Of a stretch of DNA of 45,684 bases, positions 7,896-16,821 are shown piece by piece (positions within the stretch are counted from its first letter, which is position 1; the number at the start of each line of letters is the position of its first letter). The stretch spans positions 1-45,684 of the forward strand of contig NZ_CAMVPU010000032.1 of the NCBI RefSeq assembly GCF_947169445.1, written 5' to 3'. The notes beneath the pieces are model-generated. The model did not search any database, was not told the origin of the DNA, and saw only the letters and a list, made by a program, of their open reading frames with translations. The stretch comes from an uncultured Butyrivibrio sp. GTDB lineage: Bacteria; Bacillota; Clostridia; Lachnospirales; Lachnospiraceae. The translations under genes were made by a program, and so were the position numbers.

Positions 7896-10825
7896 TATTC
7901 GCCCTCCGCCTTAAACTTTCTATAGGTATCTGTCACGAATTGCTTTATATCAGCAGTCAGTTTCGTCAGTTTTAGTAATCCCATTTTATAAGCTACAAGC
8001 CTTTTTCTGATGGACTCATCAGAAATGCTGCCACTAAAAATGTACTCTGTCATGATGTCATTGACCACCACATAATCAATTCCGTTTTCAAATGCAAAAG
8101 ATTCTATTTCCGCCCTCTGCTGTTCTTTTTCAAACTCTTCAAAAGCGGTCTGAATATCAGCATCTTCTGGAAGATCATAGAAACGCGTCTTTATAAATGC
8201 TGTCATGATATCTTTCTTTGCACGCAACGCTTCATTGTCAGAACGCTCAATTTCTCTAAGGATAAGATCAAGATCCTTTTCAAAATCATCATCCTTGTTG
8301 CTACGCTTATGAGCTGTTTTCAACAGATTAAGAATATAAACCACATTGATTCTGTCTGTACGTACAAGCTCTATATCAAAATCAACATCCACAGGAACTG
8401 GTACTGGTGGATCGGGCTTTATAGTCTGATCCTTGTAGTACATATACCAAGATTTATAACCTTCATACTCATCCTCATCCATGACTACAGCAAGATCTGC
8501 CCAATCAAACTTTGAGAAAGTCTTTAATGTTGCCAACGTCCCTACCATTGTCCTAAATGCAATGATGAACATACGAATTTCATCTTCACTCTGAAGCTGC
8601 CCTGCCTCGGCAACTGTTGGTGTTATCTTTCTAAGGACTGGCTCCTGGTCAATCCATTTTTGAACATAGTACTCATAGCTCTGCAGAAGATACTCATTTG
8701 GGTCACCATCGCCAGAGAACAATCTTAATGCATCATCCTGCCATTTCTTGATATTTCTATAGGTAATAACCTGTCCAAACTGCTTTGTCTTCTTATCCAC
8801 ACGATTTGTACGACTATATGCCTGCACAAGGGAATGCCAGATAAGATTTTTATCCAGATACAGTGTGTTCAGGGGTTTCGCATCAAAGCCAGTTAACATC
8901 ATGTTTACTACAAGCAGAATATCTACCTGGGGCAAATTCTTCTGTTTTAAGCGCTTTGAGATGTCTTTTCTGTATCCATCAAAATTCTCAAGGTTATAGT
9001 CTGTATCAAACATTTTATTGTAATCATTCATACAACGCTCAAGAAGCTCAGATGAATGCTCATCACCGGGCTCATCCATATCTTCATTCGCTCCATAGCT
9101 AAAGATTGCTGCAACCTTATATCTGCCAGTTTCATCCTGCCCTTCGTTAAGCTTTTTAAACTCTTCGTAGTAGCGCCCCAGTGTTTTAATAGAATCTACA
9201 GCAAAAATTGAAGTATATATGTCCGTGCCCTGAGGATGGACATGCTGCTCATGATGTTCAAATATATGAGAAGCTATATTGTGAATACGCTCATCATCAT
9301 GGTAGAGGTTATCAAGATCGATATTGTGCCTCTTACAGTATTCTGGATCATCTATCTGATCAGCATCAAAGCCTTTAATCATCAGATTCTTAGCAAAAAT
9401 AGTCCGCTGATACTCTACAGAAAACCGCAGCACATTACCATCAGCAATGGCATCCTTGATCATATACTTATGAAGACATGAATCACGCTTGGTACCATCT
9501 GGCTTTGTGCCAGCATAGAATAAATCAGCAGTAGTACGCTTATTTGCACCTTTATTTGCTTCAAAAATAGGCGTTCCGGTAAATCCTATATAATTTGCCT
9601 TGGTAAAATGCTTATCTATATCCGCATGCATCTTCCCAAACTGAGAACGATGACATTCATCTATGATGAAGATAACGCGCTTATCACGGTAGCTATCCAT
9701 AAGCTTCTCATACCGCTTAGCATTAACTGCATTCGCCATCTTTTGGATTGTTGTGACAATAAGCTTCCTATCTGACTCCTGGAGCTGCTTTACCAACACT
9801 CCAGTAGAAGTTGAATTATCAACACAATCCTTTTCAAAACTGTTATACTCGTCTATTGCCTGGTCATCCAAATCTTTTCTATCAATAAGGAAAATCACCT
9901 TATCTATTGAAGGTTCATCACGAAGCAACTGAGCCAACTTAAAAGATGTTAGGGTCTTTCCAGATCCTGTGCAGGCAAATACGTATCCATCCTGTTTAGC
10001 TTCCAACACACGCTTCTTAGCCGCCTTAACAGCATATATCTGATATGGACGCATTACCATGAGCACAGGCTCTGTAGACTTGATGACCATGTATTTATCT
10101 ATCATTTCTGTGATAGCGGCCTTGCGGAAGAACTCCGCAGAGAACTCGTCAAGAGTATTGATACGCTTGTTTACCTCATCCGTCCAGAAAAAAACAAGCG
10201 ACTTGAGTATGGGGTTATACTCACCATTTTCCATCTCATTTTCATTGCAGAAATACTTCGTCTGAACAGAATTAGAGACTACAAAAAGCTGTAAGTATCT
10301 GAAAAGCCCCTTAAATGAGAACTTCCTATATCTGTTGATCTGGTTAATAGCTTCATTTATTTCAACACCTGGGCGTTTTAATTCTATCTGTACAAGTGGG
10401 AGTCCATTAATTAAAACTGTTACATCATAGCGGTTCTTATAAGAAACATCATCTTTATGGGCTGGGTCCATAGTTATCTGATGTGATACCTGGTAAATAT
10501 TTCTGTCAGTATCAAAACTGAAAAAGTCTAGATATACGCAATTGCCATTATCAAGCTGGAGAACATACTGATCTCGCAATACCTTGGCAGACTCATAGAC
10601 ACTTTTATTGTCTATATGGTTCATGACTCTTTCAAATTCTGCCTTCGAAAGGATACTATCTCCTTTCTCAGCAATAATTTTTTCTGCATTGACCTTCTCT
10701 AACTGTGTCTTAAAATTGACTATTACATCGTCATAGTTTTTAAGATCCACGTAGTCATAGCCAATTAATTCAAGGCGCTCAATAAATTTTATCTCAACAT
10801 CATATTCAGATTGAACCTTTGCCAT
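7895..10825 (-). CDS. hsdR: Type I restriction endonuclease subunit HsdR
   Basis: HsdR translocates and cleaves DNA lacking the HsdM mark. The 976-residue protein has an N-terminal nuclease domain (RYDVTVLINGLPLVQIELKR gives the D...ExK pattern), a superfamily 2 helicase core with TGSGKT, the box IIDECHRS and the GFTGTPIF motif, and a C-terminal helical HsdM-contact region. The ATG at 10825 follows AAAGGGAG at five bases and is preferred to an ATG seven codons upstream. It is the first gene of the R-M-S operon. The operon lies next to the replication gene, as restriction systems on plasmids often do. Confidence 0.95.
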   Translation of the reverse strand: MAKVQSEYDVEIKFIERLELIGYDYVDLKNYDDVIVNFKTQLEKVNAEKIIAEKGDSILSKAEFERVMNHIDNKSVYESAKVLRDQYVLQLDNGNCVYLDFFSFDTDRNIYQVSHQITMDPAHKDDVSYKNRYDVTVLINGLPLVQIELKRPGVEINEAINQINRYRKFSFKGLFRYLQLFVVSNSVQTKYFCNENEMENGEYNPILKSLVFFWTDEVNKRINTLDEFSAEFFRKAAITEMIDKYMVIKSTEPVLMVMRPYQIYAVKAAKKRVLEAKQDGYVFACTGSGKTLTSFKLAQLLRDEPSIDKVIFLIDRKDLDDQAIDEYNSFEKDCVDNSTSTGVLVKQLQESDRKLIVTTIQKMANAVNAKRYEKLMDSYRDKRVIFIIDECHRSQFGKMHADIDKHFTKANYIGFTGTPIFEANKGANKRTTADLFYAGTKPDGTKRDSCLHKYMIKDAIADGNVLRFSVEYQRTIFAKNLMIKGFDADQIDDPEYCKRHNIDLDNLYHDDERIHNIASHIFEHHEQHVHPQGTDIYTSIFAVDSIKTLGRYYEEFKKLNEGQDETGRYKVAAIFSYGANEDMDEPGDEHSSELLERCMNDYNKMFDTDYNLENFDGYRKDISKRLKQKNLPQVDILLVVNMMLTGFDAKPLNTLYLDKNLIWHSLVQAYSRTNRVDKKTKQFGQVITYRNIKKWQDDALRLFSGDGDPNEYLLQSYEYYVQKWIDQEPVLRKITPTVAEAGQLQSEDEIRMFIIAFRTMVGTLATLKTFSKFDWADLAVVMDEDEYEGYKSWYMYYKDQTIKPDPPVPVPVDVDFDIELVRTDRINVVYILNLLKTAHKRSNKDDDFEKDLDLILREIERSDNEALRAKKDIMTAFIKTRFYDLPEDADIQTAFEEFEKEQQRAEIESFAFENGIDYVVVNDIMTEYIFSGSISDESIRKRLVAYKMGLLKLTKLTADIKQFVTDTYRKFKAEGE

Positions 10826-10951
10826 GCTTTCTCCCTTTAAAAACATAATTGATGTTGGCTCATCATCCTACCATGTTTTCAATTCTTGAATATATCAAAA
10901 CATAAGCAAGGCTACATTCGCCAATGTCACTTTCTACAAACTTTTTTGCAA

Positions 10952-12328
10952 TCAGTTGTCTAACAGTTGTTCTTCCAGCTCGACAAAATTGTACTCATTC
11001 TGCTGGAAATGATTGAAGGCATTATTGTTTTTTCTATTCTGTGATGATGTTTTACTACCAATATCAATCATCTTACAAAGATATCCCACCTTATCCGCTA
11101 TTGGTTCCTGCGTGGTATCATCTAGTCTCTGCTTAAATGACATGATTATCTGAGTCATGAACATACCATCTTTTCCCAGCTTTTTAGCGTATTTATATAC
11201 TCTGTCAATCTCATCATCAGTAAGTTCAATATAAAAAGTCTGCATGAGTATCTTGATTTGATTATGTAAAGGATCCTCTGTCTTATCCTCTATCATTTTT
11301 GCTTCTGAAGCCTCTATATATTGCTTCGATTTAATAGTGAATAGATACCCTGCTGACTCCCCGGCAACTTTCCGAAGAGAATAATCAAATGTAAAATCAC
11401 ACTCTTCTACTTCATTTATGCTCGCCTTCGCAGGTTCAAGCACTCTTCTCTTTATGTCATTTGCATTGTATGACTCCGGTATTGAAAACTGATGCTTTAA
11501 TTCGTCCATCGATATGGTGAACACACCAGGGGTCGCTGTGGGATACTCTTTGTAATTCTTTTTGTTTTCCAAAAACCAGTAAAGAGCAATTGTATATTTA
11601 CCCTGCAGCTGTGTGGTAACCTCCAAGGCTCCATATGCACCATGAACAAGCTGAGAGCAAAGAGCCAGATCCTTAAAGAAATCCGAAGGAACAAATTCAA
11701 TATATGCAGTAGACTCGCTATTATTCCCTTTTCCGTTATGATATCTGAGAATATTAAACCAAGGCACAGAGATTTCATCTTCTCCATTTGGACCAAGATC
11801 TTCGAATACCAAATGTCTTTCCTTCAGCTTTTTTGTACCTTTACTGAAAACAGAATATAAATACTTGGGGTTTGCATATTTTGAATGATTCAGGAAACTT
11901 GTCGGCTCTATTCTATAGACCTTATTTTCAGGAAACGATGACATTGTTCCCAAAATAGCATCAAAAACAATGTTCTCGTCAGCAGTAAATTCCATCTTAC
12001 AATGCATGATAAGAGCATCTGTTCTATATGCTATTCCAACACCACCCTTTTTAAGCGGATGTTTATTGTCCTGGAGTGCGAGCAGCTTTAATAGTGTTGC
12101 ATGTGCATTGTCATTAAAGGTCTCTACCAGACTGTCTATGGAAATAGCCTTCTTTATATATTCTTTGAGCTGTGCTTCATCTTCTGAAACGATAGCAAGT
12201 CCGTTTGAATCAACCACATCAGCTTTTACTTCATCAAGATCTACGACCTGTCCCTGTGAAGTGTGGACTGTCTGATGCTCTATCTGCCCCAACGAATCTG
12301 TTAATGGTCTGTTCTTTTCAGTAAACAT
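10952..12328 (-). CDS. Plasmid replication initiator, Rep_3/RepB-like
   Basis: The 458-residue protein has the two-winged-helix layout of iteron-binding initiators: a first domain at about 100-250 (VFDAILGTMSS to LNHSKYANPKYLYSVFSKGTKKL) and a second at about 250-370 (GALEVTTQLQGKYTIALYWFLENKK to MDELKHQFSIPESYNANDIKRRVLEPAKASINE). The second matches the Rep_3 'W.L.LK..F..P.......K.RVL.PA..EIN' pattern. The start at 12328 follows AAGGGGAGAG; longer in-frame starts lack a ribosome binding site. The promoter side holds iterons, so the protein probably binds its own upstream DNA both to start replication and to repress itself. Its last residues (YNFVELEEQLLDN) nearly match the end of the protein ending at 19943. 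Confidence 0.8.
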   Translation of the reverse strand: MFTEKNRPLTDSLGQIEHQTVHTSQGQVVDLDEVKADVVDSNGLAIVSEDEAQLKEYIKKAISIDSLVETFNDNAHATLLKLLALQDNKHPLKKGGVGIAYRTDALIMHCKMEFTADENIVFDAILGTMSSFPENKVYRIEPTSFLNHSKYANPKYLYSVFSKGTKKLKERHLVFEDLGPNGEDEISVPWFNILRYHNGKGNNSESTAYIEFVPSDFFKDLALCSQLVHGAYGALEVTTQLQGKYTIALYWFLENKKNYKEYPTATPGVFTISMDELKHQFSIPESYNANDIKRRVLEPAKASINEVEECDFTFDYSLRKVAGESAGYLFTIKSKQYIEASEAKMIEDKTEDPLHNQIKILMQTFYIELTDDEIDRVYKYAKKLGKDGMFMTQIIMSFKQRLDDTTQEPIADKVGYLCKMIDIGSKTSSQNRKNNNAFNHFQQNEYNFVELEEQLLDN

Positions 12329-12405
12329 ACTCTCCCCTTGCATTTGGACAGGACAAATTCCTGTCGTGTCTCTAATAATTGTATAACATCCTGTCATTTT
12401 TTCAA

Positions 12406-12933
12406 AGTACGAATTCTGTCGCCTTTTTATCTGTGTGGACAAATTGCTTCGTTGTCGTTAAATTCCCAAAACACAGATAAATACTGGTTTTACTGGGTCT
12501 GTTTTCTGTCGTTTGTATATGAAGCTTTTATGCTACTAATAGTACGGAATCTGTCGCTTTTTATAGTATAACGACAAATGAAAGCGTTGTCGCTACAAGT
12601 ATTTATACCAGATAAATACTGAATCTATTTGGTATGTAATCTGTCGCTCATCGAAAAAGACAACAAATCCTATTTCTGTCGTTTTTAGTACGGAATCTGT
12701 CGTCTTTTTACAGTAAATTGACCAATTAAGTCAAGTATTTTATTAAATATTTTGTGTTTTGGTGCTTTAAAAGCGTATTTTAGTATGAAATCTGTCGCCT
12801 TTAGGACAAATCCTATCACTGTCGTTTTTTGGTACGAAATCTGTCGTTTAGTACGTATTCTGTCGTCTCCGGGTATGTGTACCGTCGTCGCAAAGTATAG
12901 AATCTGTCGCGTTTTAGTACGTTTAGTGTCGTC
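12406..12933 (+). repeat. Iteron array: probable vegetative replication origin
   Basis: Ten direct copies of an 18-bp unit, consensus RGTAYGNAATCTGTCGYY, start at 12406, 12541, 12631, 12687, 12782, 12831, 12850, 12872, 12894 and 12916. The last four intervals are 19, 22, 22 and 22 bp, close to two helical turns, so bound proteins would line up on one face. Shorter CTGTCG cores occur between copies. AT-rich stretches at about 12715-12775 and 12960-13060 could melt. The array starts directly upstream of the Rep start codon. Together these are the classic parts of an iteron-controlled origin. Confidence 0.85.
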
Positions 12934-12959
12934 AAATAATGCCGGCAAGCCACAGATTT

Positions 12960-13060
12960 ACTGCCATTGGATATAATCCCTATACTCCTATACATTAATT
13001 ACTATACTTTTATATACGTTCTGATCGTTATAAAACTAAGTTTTAAAAGAATGGTAATTG
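12960..13060. other. AT-rich segment beside the iterons, possible melting region
   Basis: This stretch is strongly AT-rich with several TATAC-like repeats and lies between the last iteron and the 3' end of the relaxase gene. It has no coding pattern. AT-rich DNA next to iterons is where many plasmid origins open; that role is inferred from position and composition only. Confidence 0.4.
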
Positions 13061-13067
13061 GTAGAAA

Positions 13068-14594
13068 TCATAATCCCAAGTCATTATTTTTATTGGATTC
13101 ATTCTTATGCTGTTCTATCATTATATCAGGAGCAAGAAGCTTATTATAGTTGTTTAAAAGAGTATTTAACTCATCAATATTTTGTTTCCGACTTGCAGAA
13201 GCAGCTTCAATCTCCTCAAGCTTTGACATCAGCTGTACTTTTTCAGTTTTTAGTGAATCAAGATTTGGCATGTTTGCTAGACCATATTCTGCACGGGCAG
13301 CATTAAGTTCTTCATTGGCTTTTTTGTAGTTTGCCAGCTCTGCAGAAAACTTGATTTCATACTCTTCTCTTTGCTCTTTAGGTGTTTGCCTCCAGGCATT
13401 GTAGTACCTTTTGTTAACAAGATAGCTTCCTGTGCAGTGTATAAGGCGGTTTGTCTGATTAAGCTTTTCCCAGAGTTGATTTTTCTGTTCCTGTAGATGG
13501 CAATATTCTTCTTCTGCTGTTTTTAGTCTTGTTACAAGATCATCAGTACCAGATAATCCGTTTTTCACAAAGAACTGCATTGTGTCTGCAGCATTTATTG
13601 CATTTTGGACCTGTATGGTTTTCTTTAACCGTCCATAATATTGGTTTGTGTCCTGAATGATTCCTACGCTTCCAAGCTGCCCTAAAATGTATTCTTTTTC
13701 ATAGGATGTCCCTAGCTGTCTTCCTCGTATGGGCTTATACAGGGTAGCCGTTTTATAGCCCCAACGTCCACGTGATTCTGTTACTTCTATGCCCTCTTCT
13801 GCGAGCATTTTTTTGAATTCTTCTTCATTGGAAGCCTTATGTATAATGCGCTTTACTGTTCGGCGGATTTTTTCTTTTTCAGTCTGGAACTCTTTTTTGG
13901 CAGGGACTATTCCGTCCTTTTCTATTTCTGCATTTTGTGCATCAAGCTTGTCCTGCTCACGTTTGGTTTTACGATATTCACGCTCGGTTATACTATCTTT
14001 TGGGGGATTCATTAGATCTACCTGATTGAGTTTCTCTCTTTGGGTAATATCCATAATCTCCTGTCTCATGGCATTCATGGAAAGCCGTGAAGCACGTATT
14101 TTAGCACCGGCCATACATTCACTATCTCGCTCGATGAAATCTGGTTTTTGTATGGTTTCTTTTCGTAATGAATTAACAATTATATGGACATGCATATTTC
14201 CTGACTTATTGTGACCATCAGGGTGTGAGCATATAAGAGCTTGGCAACCACTAAAAAATTTATTAGCAATTTCCATTCCAATTGACTGCACTTTTTCAAG
14301 AGAAAGTCCAAGTTCCCTGTCTTTTGGATCAAAACTAATTATGTAATGATGGAGTTTGATTTCACACTCATTATGATTTTTATTGCACTGCAGGTTCCAG
14401 TTTTCACATTCATTTTGAAATGTCGATGGTGAGGTAACGCCGATAGCATCAATTAGATATTCTTCACGAAGTACCATGTGCTTGTTTTCGTCCAATACTG
14501 GCGTGTTGGTTTTCTCATCATACTGATAAGTCAGGTACCTTAAAGGGAATGCATAACTCTTATTTTTTATAGCAATGTGTTTAAGTGTCGCCAT
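13068..14594 (-). CDS. Conjugative relaxase (MobA/MOBP type)
   Basis: The relaxase nicks oriT and is carried into the recipient bound to the DNA end. The N-terminal half holds the relaxase signature: HHYIISFDPKD near residue 83 and the metal-binding histidine motif in HPDGHNKSGNMHVHIIVNSL around residues 123-142. The catalytic tyrosine is probably in the N-terminal part (YLTYQY). After about residue 200 the protein is highly charged and predicted coiled coil to the end at 508. The gene overlaps mobC by 14 bases, and the hairpin-rich probable oriT is just upstream of mobC. Confidence 0.88.
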   Translation of the reverse strand: MATLKHIAIKNKSYAFPLRYLTYQYDEKTNTPVLDENKHMVLREEYLIDAIGVTSPSTFQNECENWNLQCNKNHNECEIKLHHYIISFDPKDRELGLSLEKVQSIGMEIANKFFSGCQALICSHPDGHNKSGNMHVHIIVNSLRKETIQKPDFIERDSECMAGAKIRASRLSMNAMRQEIMDITQREKLNQVDLMNPPKDSITEREYRKTKREQDKLDAQNAEIEKDGIVPAKKEFQTEKEKIRRTVKRIIHKASNEEEFKKMLAEEGIEVTESRGRWGYKTATLYKPIRGRQLGTSYEKEYILGQLGSVGIIQDTNQYYGRLKKTIQVQNAINAADTMQFFVKNGLSGTDDLVTRLKTAEEEYCHLQEQKNQLWEKLNQTNRLIHCTGSYLVNKRYYNAWRQTPKEQREEYEIKFSAELANYKKANEELNAARAEYGLANMPNLDSLKTEKVQLMSKLEEIEAASASRKQNIDELNTLLNNYNKLLAPDIMIEQHKNESNKNNDLGL

Positions 14595-15033
14595 GATTAT
14601 TTACCTCTGCCGTTTTATCGAATTGGTATAGTCTGGAATATCTGGAGACCGCATTTCTCCACTTTGAATTGGATTCAGATTGGACTCTGTTTAGCAGATC
14701 TATGGCATTATGAATTTCAAGAAACATGGTTTTTAGCTCTTCCCTAAACATGGAGGGATTAACAAAACCGGAGTTTAAGACTTTTGTTATTTGGTTAATA
14801 TTTGTTCCAATCTTATCTAGCTGAAAGCGGATTTTTGAAAGTGGGCTGGACTCATCATCTATCAAAATGCGCATAGTTACTCTACGTTGAAATAGCGACC
14901 ACCTGATATATTCCGATATGGGCATTTCAAAATCTTTAGCAAGGTTCTGAAGTTTATCCCATTCATTTTCTGTAAAGCGCATATCGTATACTTTGGTCCT
15001 TTTGATTTGACGGGTATAGTTGTTTTTTTGCAT
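14581..15033 (-). CDS. mobC: Mobilization accessory protein MobC
   Basis: MobC proteins bind oriT and help open the nick site for the relaxase. This 150-residue protein has an N-terminal ribbon-helix-helix segment (VYDMRFTENEWDKLQNLAKDFEMPISEYIRWSLF), in which the beta strand MRF and the two helices are clear. It is followed by the MobC domain (LDKIGTNINQITKVLNSG), whose GTNINQI core is diagnostic. It is first in a two-gene operon with the relaxase, overlapping it by 14 bases. The oriT candidate lies between it and the next gene upstream. Confidence 0.88.
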   Translation of the reverse strand: MQKNNYTRQIKRTKVYDMRFTENEWDKLQNLAKDFEMPISEYIRWSLFQRRVTMRILIDDESSPLSKIRFQLDKIGTNINQITKVLNSGFVNPSMFREELKTMFLEIHNAIDLLNRVQSESNSKWRNAVSRYSRLYQFDKTAEVNNHGDT

Positions 15034-15095
15034 TTAATGCCTCCTGCTATTGTTTAAAAATTAAGAATAAAGAGACTGTTGTATTGGATTTTTAC

Positions 15096-15327
15096 GCTTA
15101 CCATGGGTAAGCCAATTGTGGGTTTGGGGAACGTAATCCCCAAGGATTTTTGCGAGAGTTAAGGGAGTGGCAAATTCCCTTGCAAGATGCCTGTATATAC
15201 ACAGGCGAATCTTGCTCTTGTCTTTATGATGTTGCTAGGCGGCCTTTTCGCTGTCATTTCCATGACATTTTCATTGATAGATGGGATAGAAAATGGAAAT
15301 TGCAACATCTCGCATCGTCAGATGCGA
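15096..15327. other. Probable origin of transfer (oriT)
   Basis: This non-coding spacer in front of mobC holds five successive inverted repeats: 15096-15112 (arms GCTTACC), 15124-15143 (arms TTGGGGA), 15161-15181 (arms AAGGGA), 15182-15215 (GCAAGAT then GCCTGT arms, 13 pairs with a two-base bulge) and 15310-15327 (arms TCGCATC). A dense series of hairpins next to relaxosome genes is typical of oriT. The 15182-15215 hairpin is the strongest and the nick is likely near it; I could not place the nick by homology. Confidence 0.65.
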
Positions 15328-15378
15328 AAAGATAATTAGGACAGGATGAAAATAGTTGTTGGAAATAAGTAGATCATA

Positions 15379-15582
15379 TTACCTGTCATCAGAATCTTGC
15401 TTTTTGAGAATTTCATTCATGCTAAAAGAAAGAGTGCTTATAAGAATATGCTTCTGATCTGGAGTCATTTTTATAAAATTGTGGATTAGCTCACATAGCA
15501 TTCTTAAGTCACTGTCATTGCATTTATTTAGGACTTCCTGGTTAATTCTGTAGAATGATCTTGTGCAATTACTCTTTTGCAT
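15379..15582 (-). CDS. Small hypothetical protein (67 aa)
   Basis: A 67-residue helical, charged protein that I do not recognise. Its first residues (MQKSNCTRSFYR) are similar to the start of MobC (MQKNNYTRQIKR), perhaps by chance or by a shared ancestor. The ATG follows GCAGGAG at a good distance. It lies on the other side of the oriT candidate from mobC, in the same direction, so it could be part of the relaxosome operon or a short accessory gene. Confidence 0.55.
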   Translation of the reverse strand: MQKSNCTRSFYRINQEVLNKCNDSDLRMLCELIHNFIKMTPDQKHILISTLSFSMNEILKKQDSDDR

Positions 15583-15630
15583 ACTGCTTTACTCCTGCGA
15601 TTGTATTTTATTCTCTGAAATGAGACCAAT

Positions 15631-15669
15631 AAAAAATGCGCACCTCTCCTATTCGGAGAAAGCACGCAT
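15631..15669 (-). terminator. Rho-independent terminator of the XRE gene
   Basis: On the minus strand an outer ATGCG/CGCAT pair and an inner TCTCC/GGAGA stem are followed by six T. It lies about 40 bases after the stop of the regulator at 15710. Confidence 0.75.
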
Positions 15670-15709
15670 AGCTTTTCTACTCTTTCAAGCAACAATTCTA
15701 TAATATTTT

Positions 15710-16111
15710 TTAGATATTGTCACTACTATTCTTTTTTTCATCTGGATCTGTCGTCACAGATTTACCTTCTTGATGTTCAAGCAGCTCATCTGTTAGCTTC
15801 ATTACAATTTTTCTATACGAGTCATCGAGCCTGCTGAACTTTTCGGAATAGGCTAAAAGAAGGGAATTTGTATTTCCTTTTTCAGGGACAAAATACCTTT
15901 TTTCAAAATCTTCCTGTGTATCATCAAATAACCAGTCAGGATCTATGTTATAAATCAGTCGAAGCATTGTAACGACGTAAGCAGGGATAGGAGCTCTGCC
16001 GGTTTCAAAATTTGAAATGGTAGCCTTACTTAATCCCATGCTGTCTCCAAACTCAGTCTGTGTCATTTTGTTGAGCTGGCGTATAAAACGGATCTTTTCA
16101 TAAACTGTCAT
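15710..16111 (-). CDS. XRE-family transcriptional regulator
   Basis: A 133-residue regulator with a textbook N-terminal helix-turn-helix: IRFIRQLNKMTQTEFGDSMG, then LSKATISNFETGRAPIPAYVV as recognition helix and following helix. The rest is charged, ends in an acidic low-complexity tail, and may carry dimer contacts. It has its own terminator. Between the mobilization genes and the divergent parAB operon it is well placed to control either, but no target site is evident from sequence alone. Confidence 0.8.
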   Translation of the reverse strand: MTVYEKIRFIRQLNKMTQTEFGDSMGLSKATISNFETGRAPIPAYVVTMLRLIYNIDPDWLFDDTQEDFEKRYFVPEKGNTNSLLLAYSEKFSRLDDSYRKIVMKLTDELLEHQEGKSVTTDPDEKKNSSDNI

Positions 16112-16373
16112 GATATTATTCCCTCTTCATCTGTAAAAGTTTTAAATATAGAATCCATAAATTCAAGAGGTATGAATTTTAATCCATATAAATTTAGGAA
16201 ATCTCAGTCTGCTAATTTCATTCATAAATTAGTTCACATTCTGTATTATACAATAATTCTAGAATATAGAGTATTAAAAAATGTGTGAAATTTCTAACAT
16301 GGAATATGAAGATTGTCTAAACGAAATATGTTTTAAATATAAACATTATAAGTCGCAAATATAAAATTAAGTA

Positions 16374-16403
16374 TTGCAAATAGAATATTTTTGTGGTTAT
16401 AAT
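16374..16403 (+). promoter_or_regulatory. Sigma-70-type promoter reading into a gene-free region
   Basis: TTGCAA at 16374-16379 and a perfect TATAAT at 16398-16403 are separated by 18 bp. No plus-strand gene follows before parA at 17087, but a strong terminator does (16756-16806), which suggests a non-coding transcript. Confidence 0.5.
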
Positions 16404-16642
16404 AAACACGCAAGGAATACGGGGAATCTTTTTTCTGCATGTATTTGATTTAGAACATGCATGAATCAAGGAATATTGTGGTTACCAATTATTTCAGATG
16501 GACTAAAAATTCAAAAATCACATTCCCATTAATTCCAAAAACTGAACCTTGACAACTTCATACCCTGAAGAATTAATTCGTAGGGGCGTTAGAGCAGGTC
16601 TCAATTCTGTAGGCTCTTTAATAACAGAAGTTTTGAGATAAG

Positions 16643-16658
16643 CGTTGTCGCGACAACG
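16643..16658. repeat. 16-bp perfect palindrome
   Basis: CGTTGTCGCGACAACG reads the same on both strands. Its half-site GTTGTCG also occurs near the iterons (about 12450 and 12585). It lies 430 bp upstream of parA and could be a parS-like or regulator site; nothing else in the window identifies the binding protein. Confidence 0.6.
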
Positions 16659-16755
16659 GAAATGGTCAAAGCATGATGTTTTAACAAAAATTTCAAATAA
16701 CAATTCTTTTTTATACATTATTTTTGAATTTATAGTAAAATAATTTCATATTGAT

Positions 16756-16806
16756 AACGGCTTTCACGCATGCTCCCGATTTAAGTCGGGAGCGATTGCC
16801 GTTTTT
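16756..16806 (+). terminator. Strong rho-independent terminator
   Basis: An 8-bp GC-rich stem (GCTCCCGA with TCGGGAGC) sits inside an outer AACGGC/GCCGTT stem and is followed directly by T residues. No plus-strand gene precedes it, which suggests either a non-coding transcript or protection of parA from read-through. Confidence 0.75.
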
Positions 16807-16821
16807 ACACATCTCACCGCA

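Larger units (their letters stand above)
16410..16806 (+). ncRNA. Candidate non-coding RNA, about 400 nt
   Basis: The interval runs from the promoter at 16374 to the terminator at 16806 and has no convincing reading frame on the plus strand. It contains a TGCATGT/ACATGCA hairpin near 16437 and the perfect palindrome at 16643-16658. A 66-codon minus-strand frame at 16518-16718 overlaps it but lacks clear support. A regulatory RNA upstream of the partition operon is possible; this is inferred only from the flanking signals. Confidence 0.35.

Noticed and set aside
5069..10825. Phase-variable type I restriction system
   Set aside because: There is only one hsdS with both halves intact, and no recombinase or inverted hsdS copy in the window.
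12406..12933. The repeat array as a CRISPR
   Set aside because: Units are 18 bp, diverge from each other, have spacings from 1 to more than 100 bases and adjoin a Rep gene; no cas genes are present.
12685..12948. Minus-strand reading frame across the iterons
   Set aside because: Its protein is a translation of the repeats (recurrent RTKRQI-like units) with no ribosome binding site.
16518..16718. 66-codon minus-strand frame
   Set aside because: No clear ribosome binding site or domain, and it contains the perfect palindrome; kept only as a competing reading of the non-coding interval.
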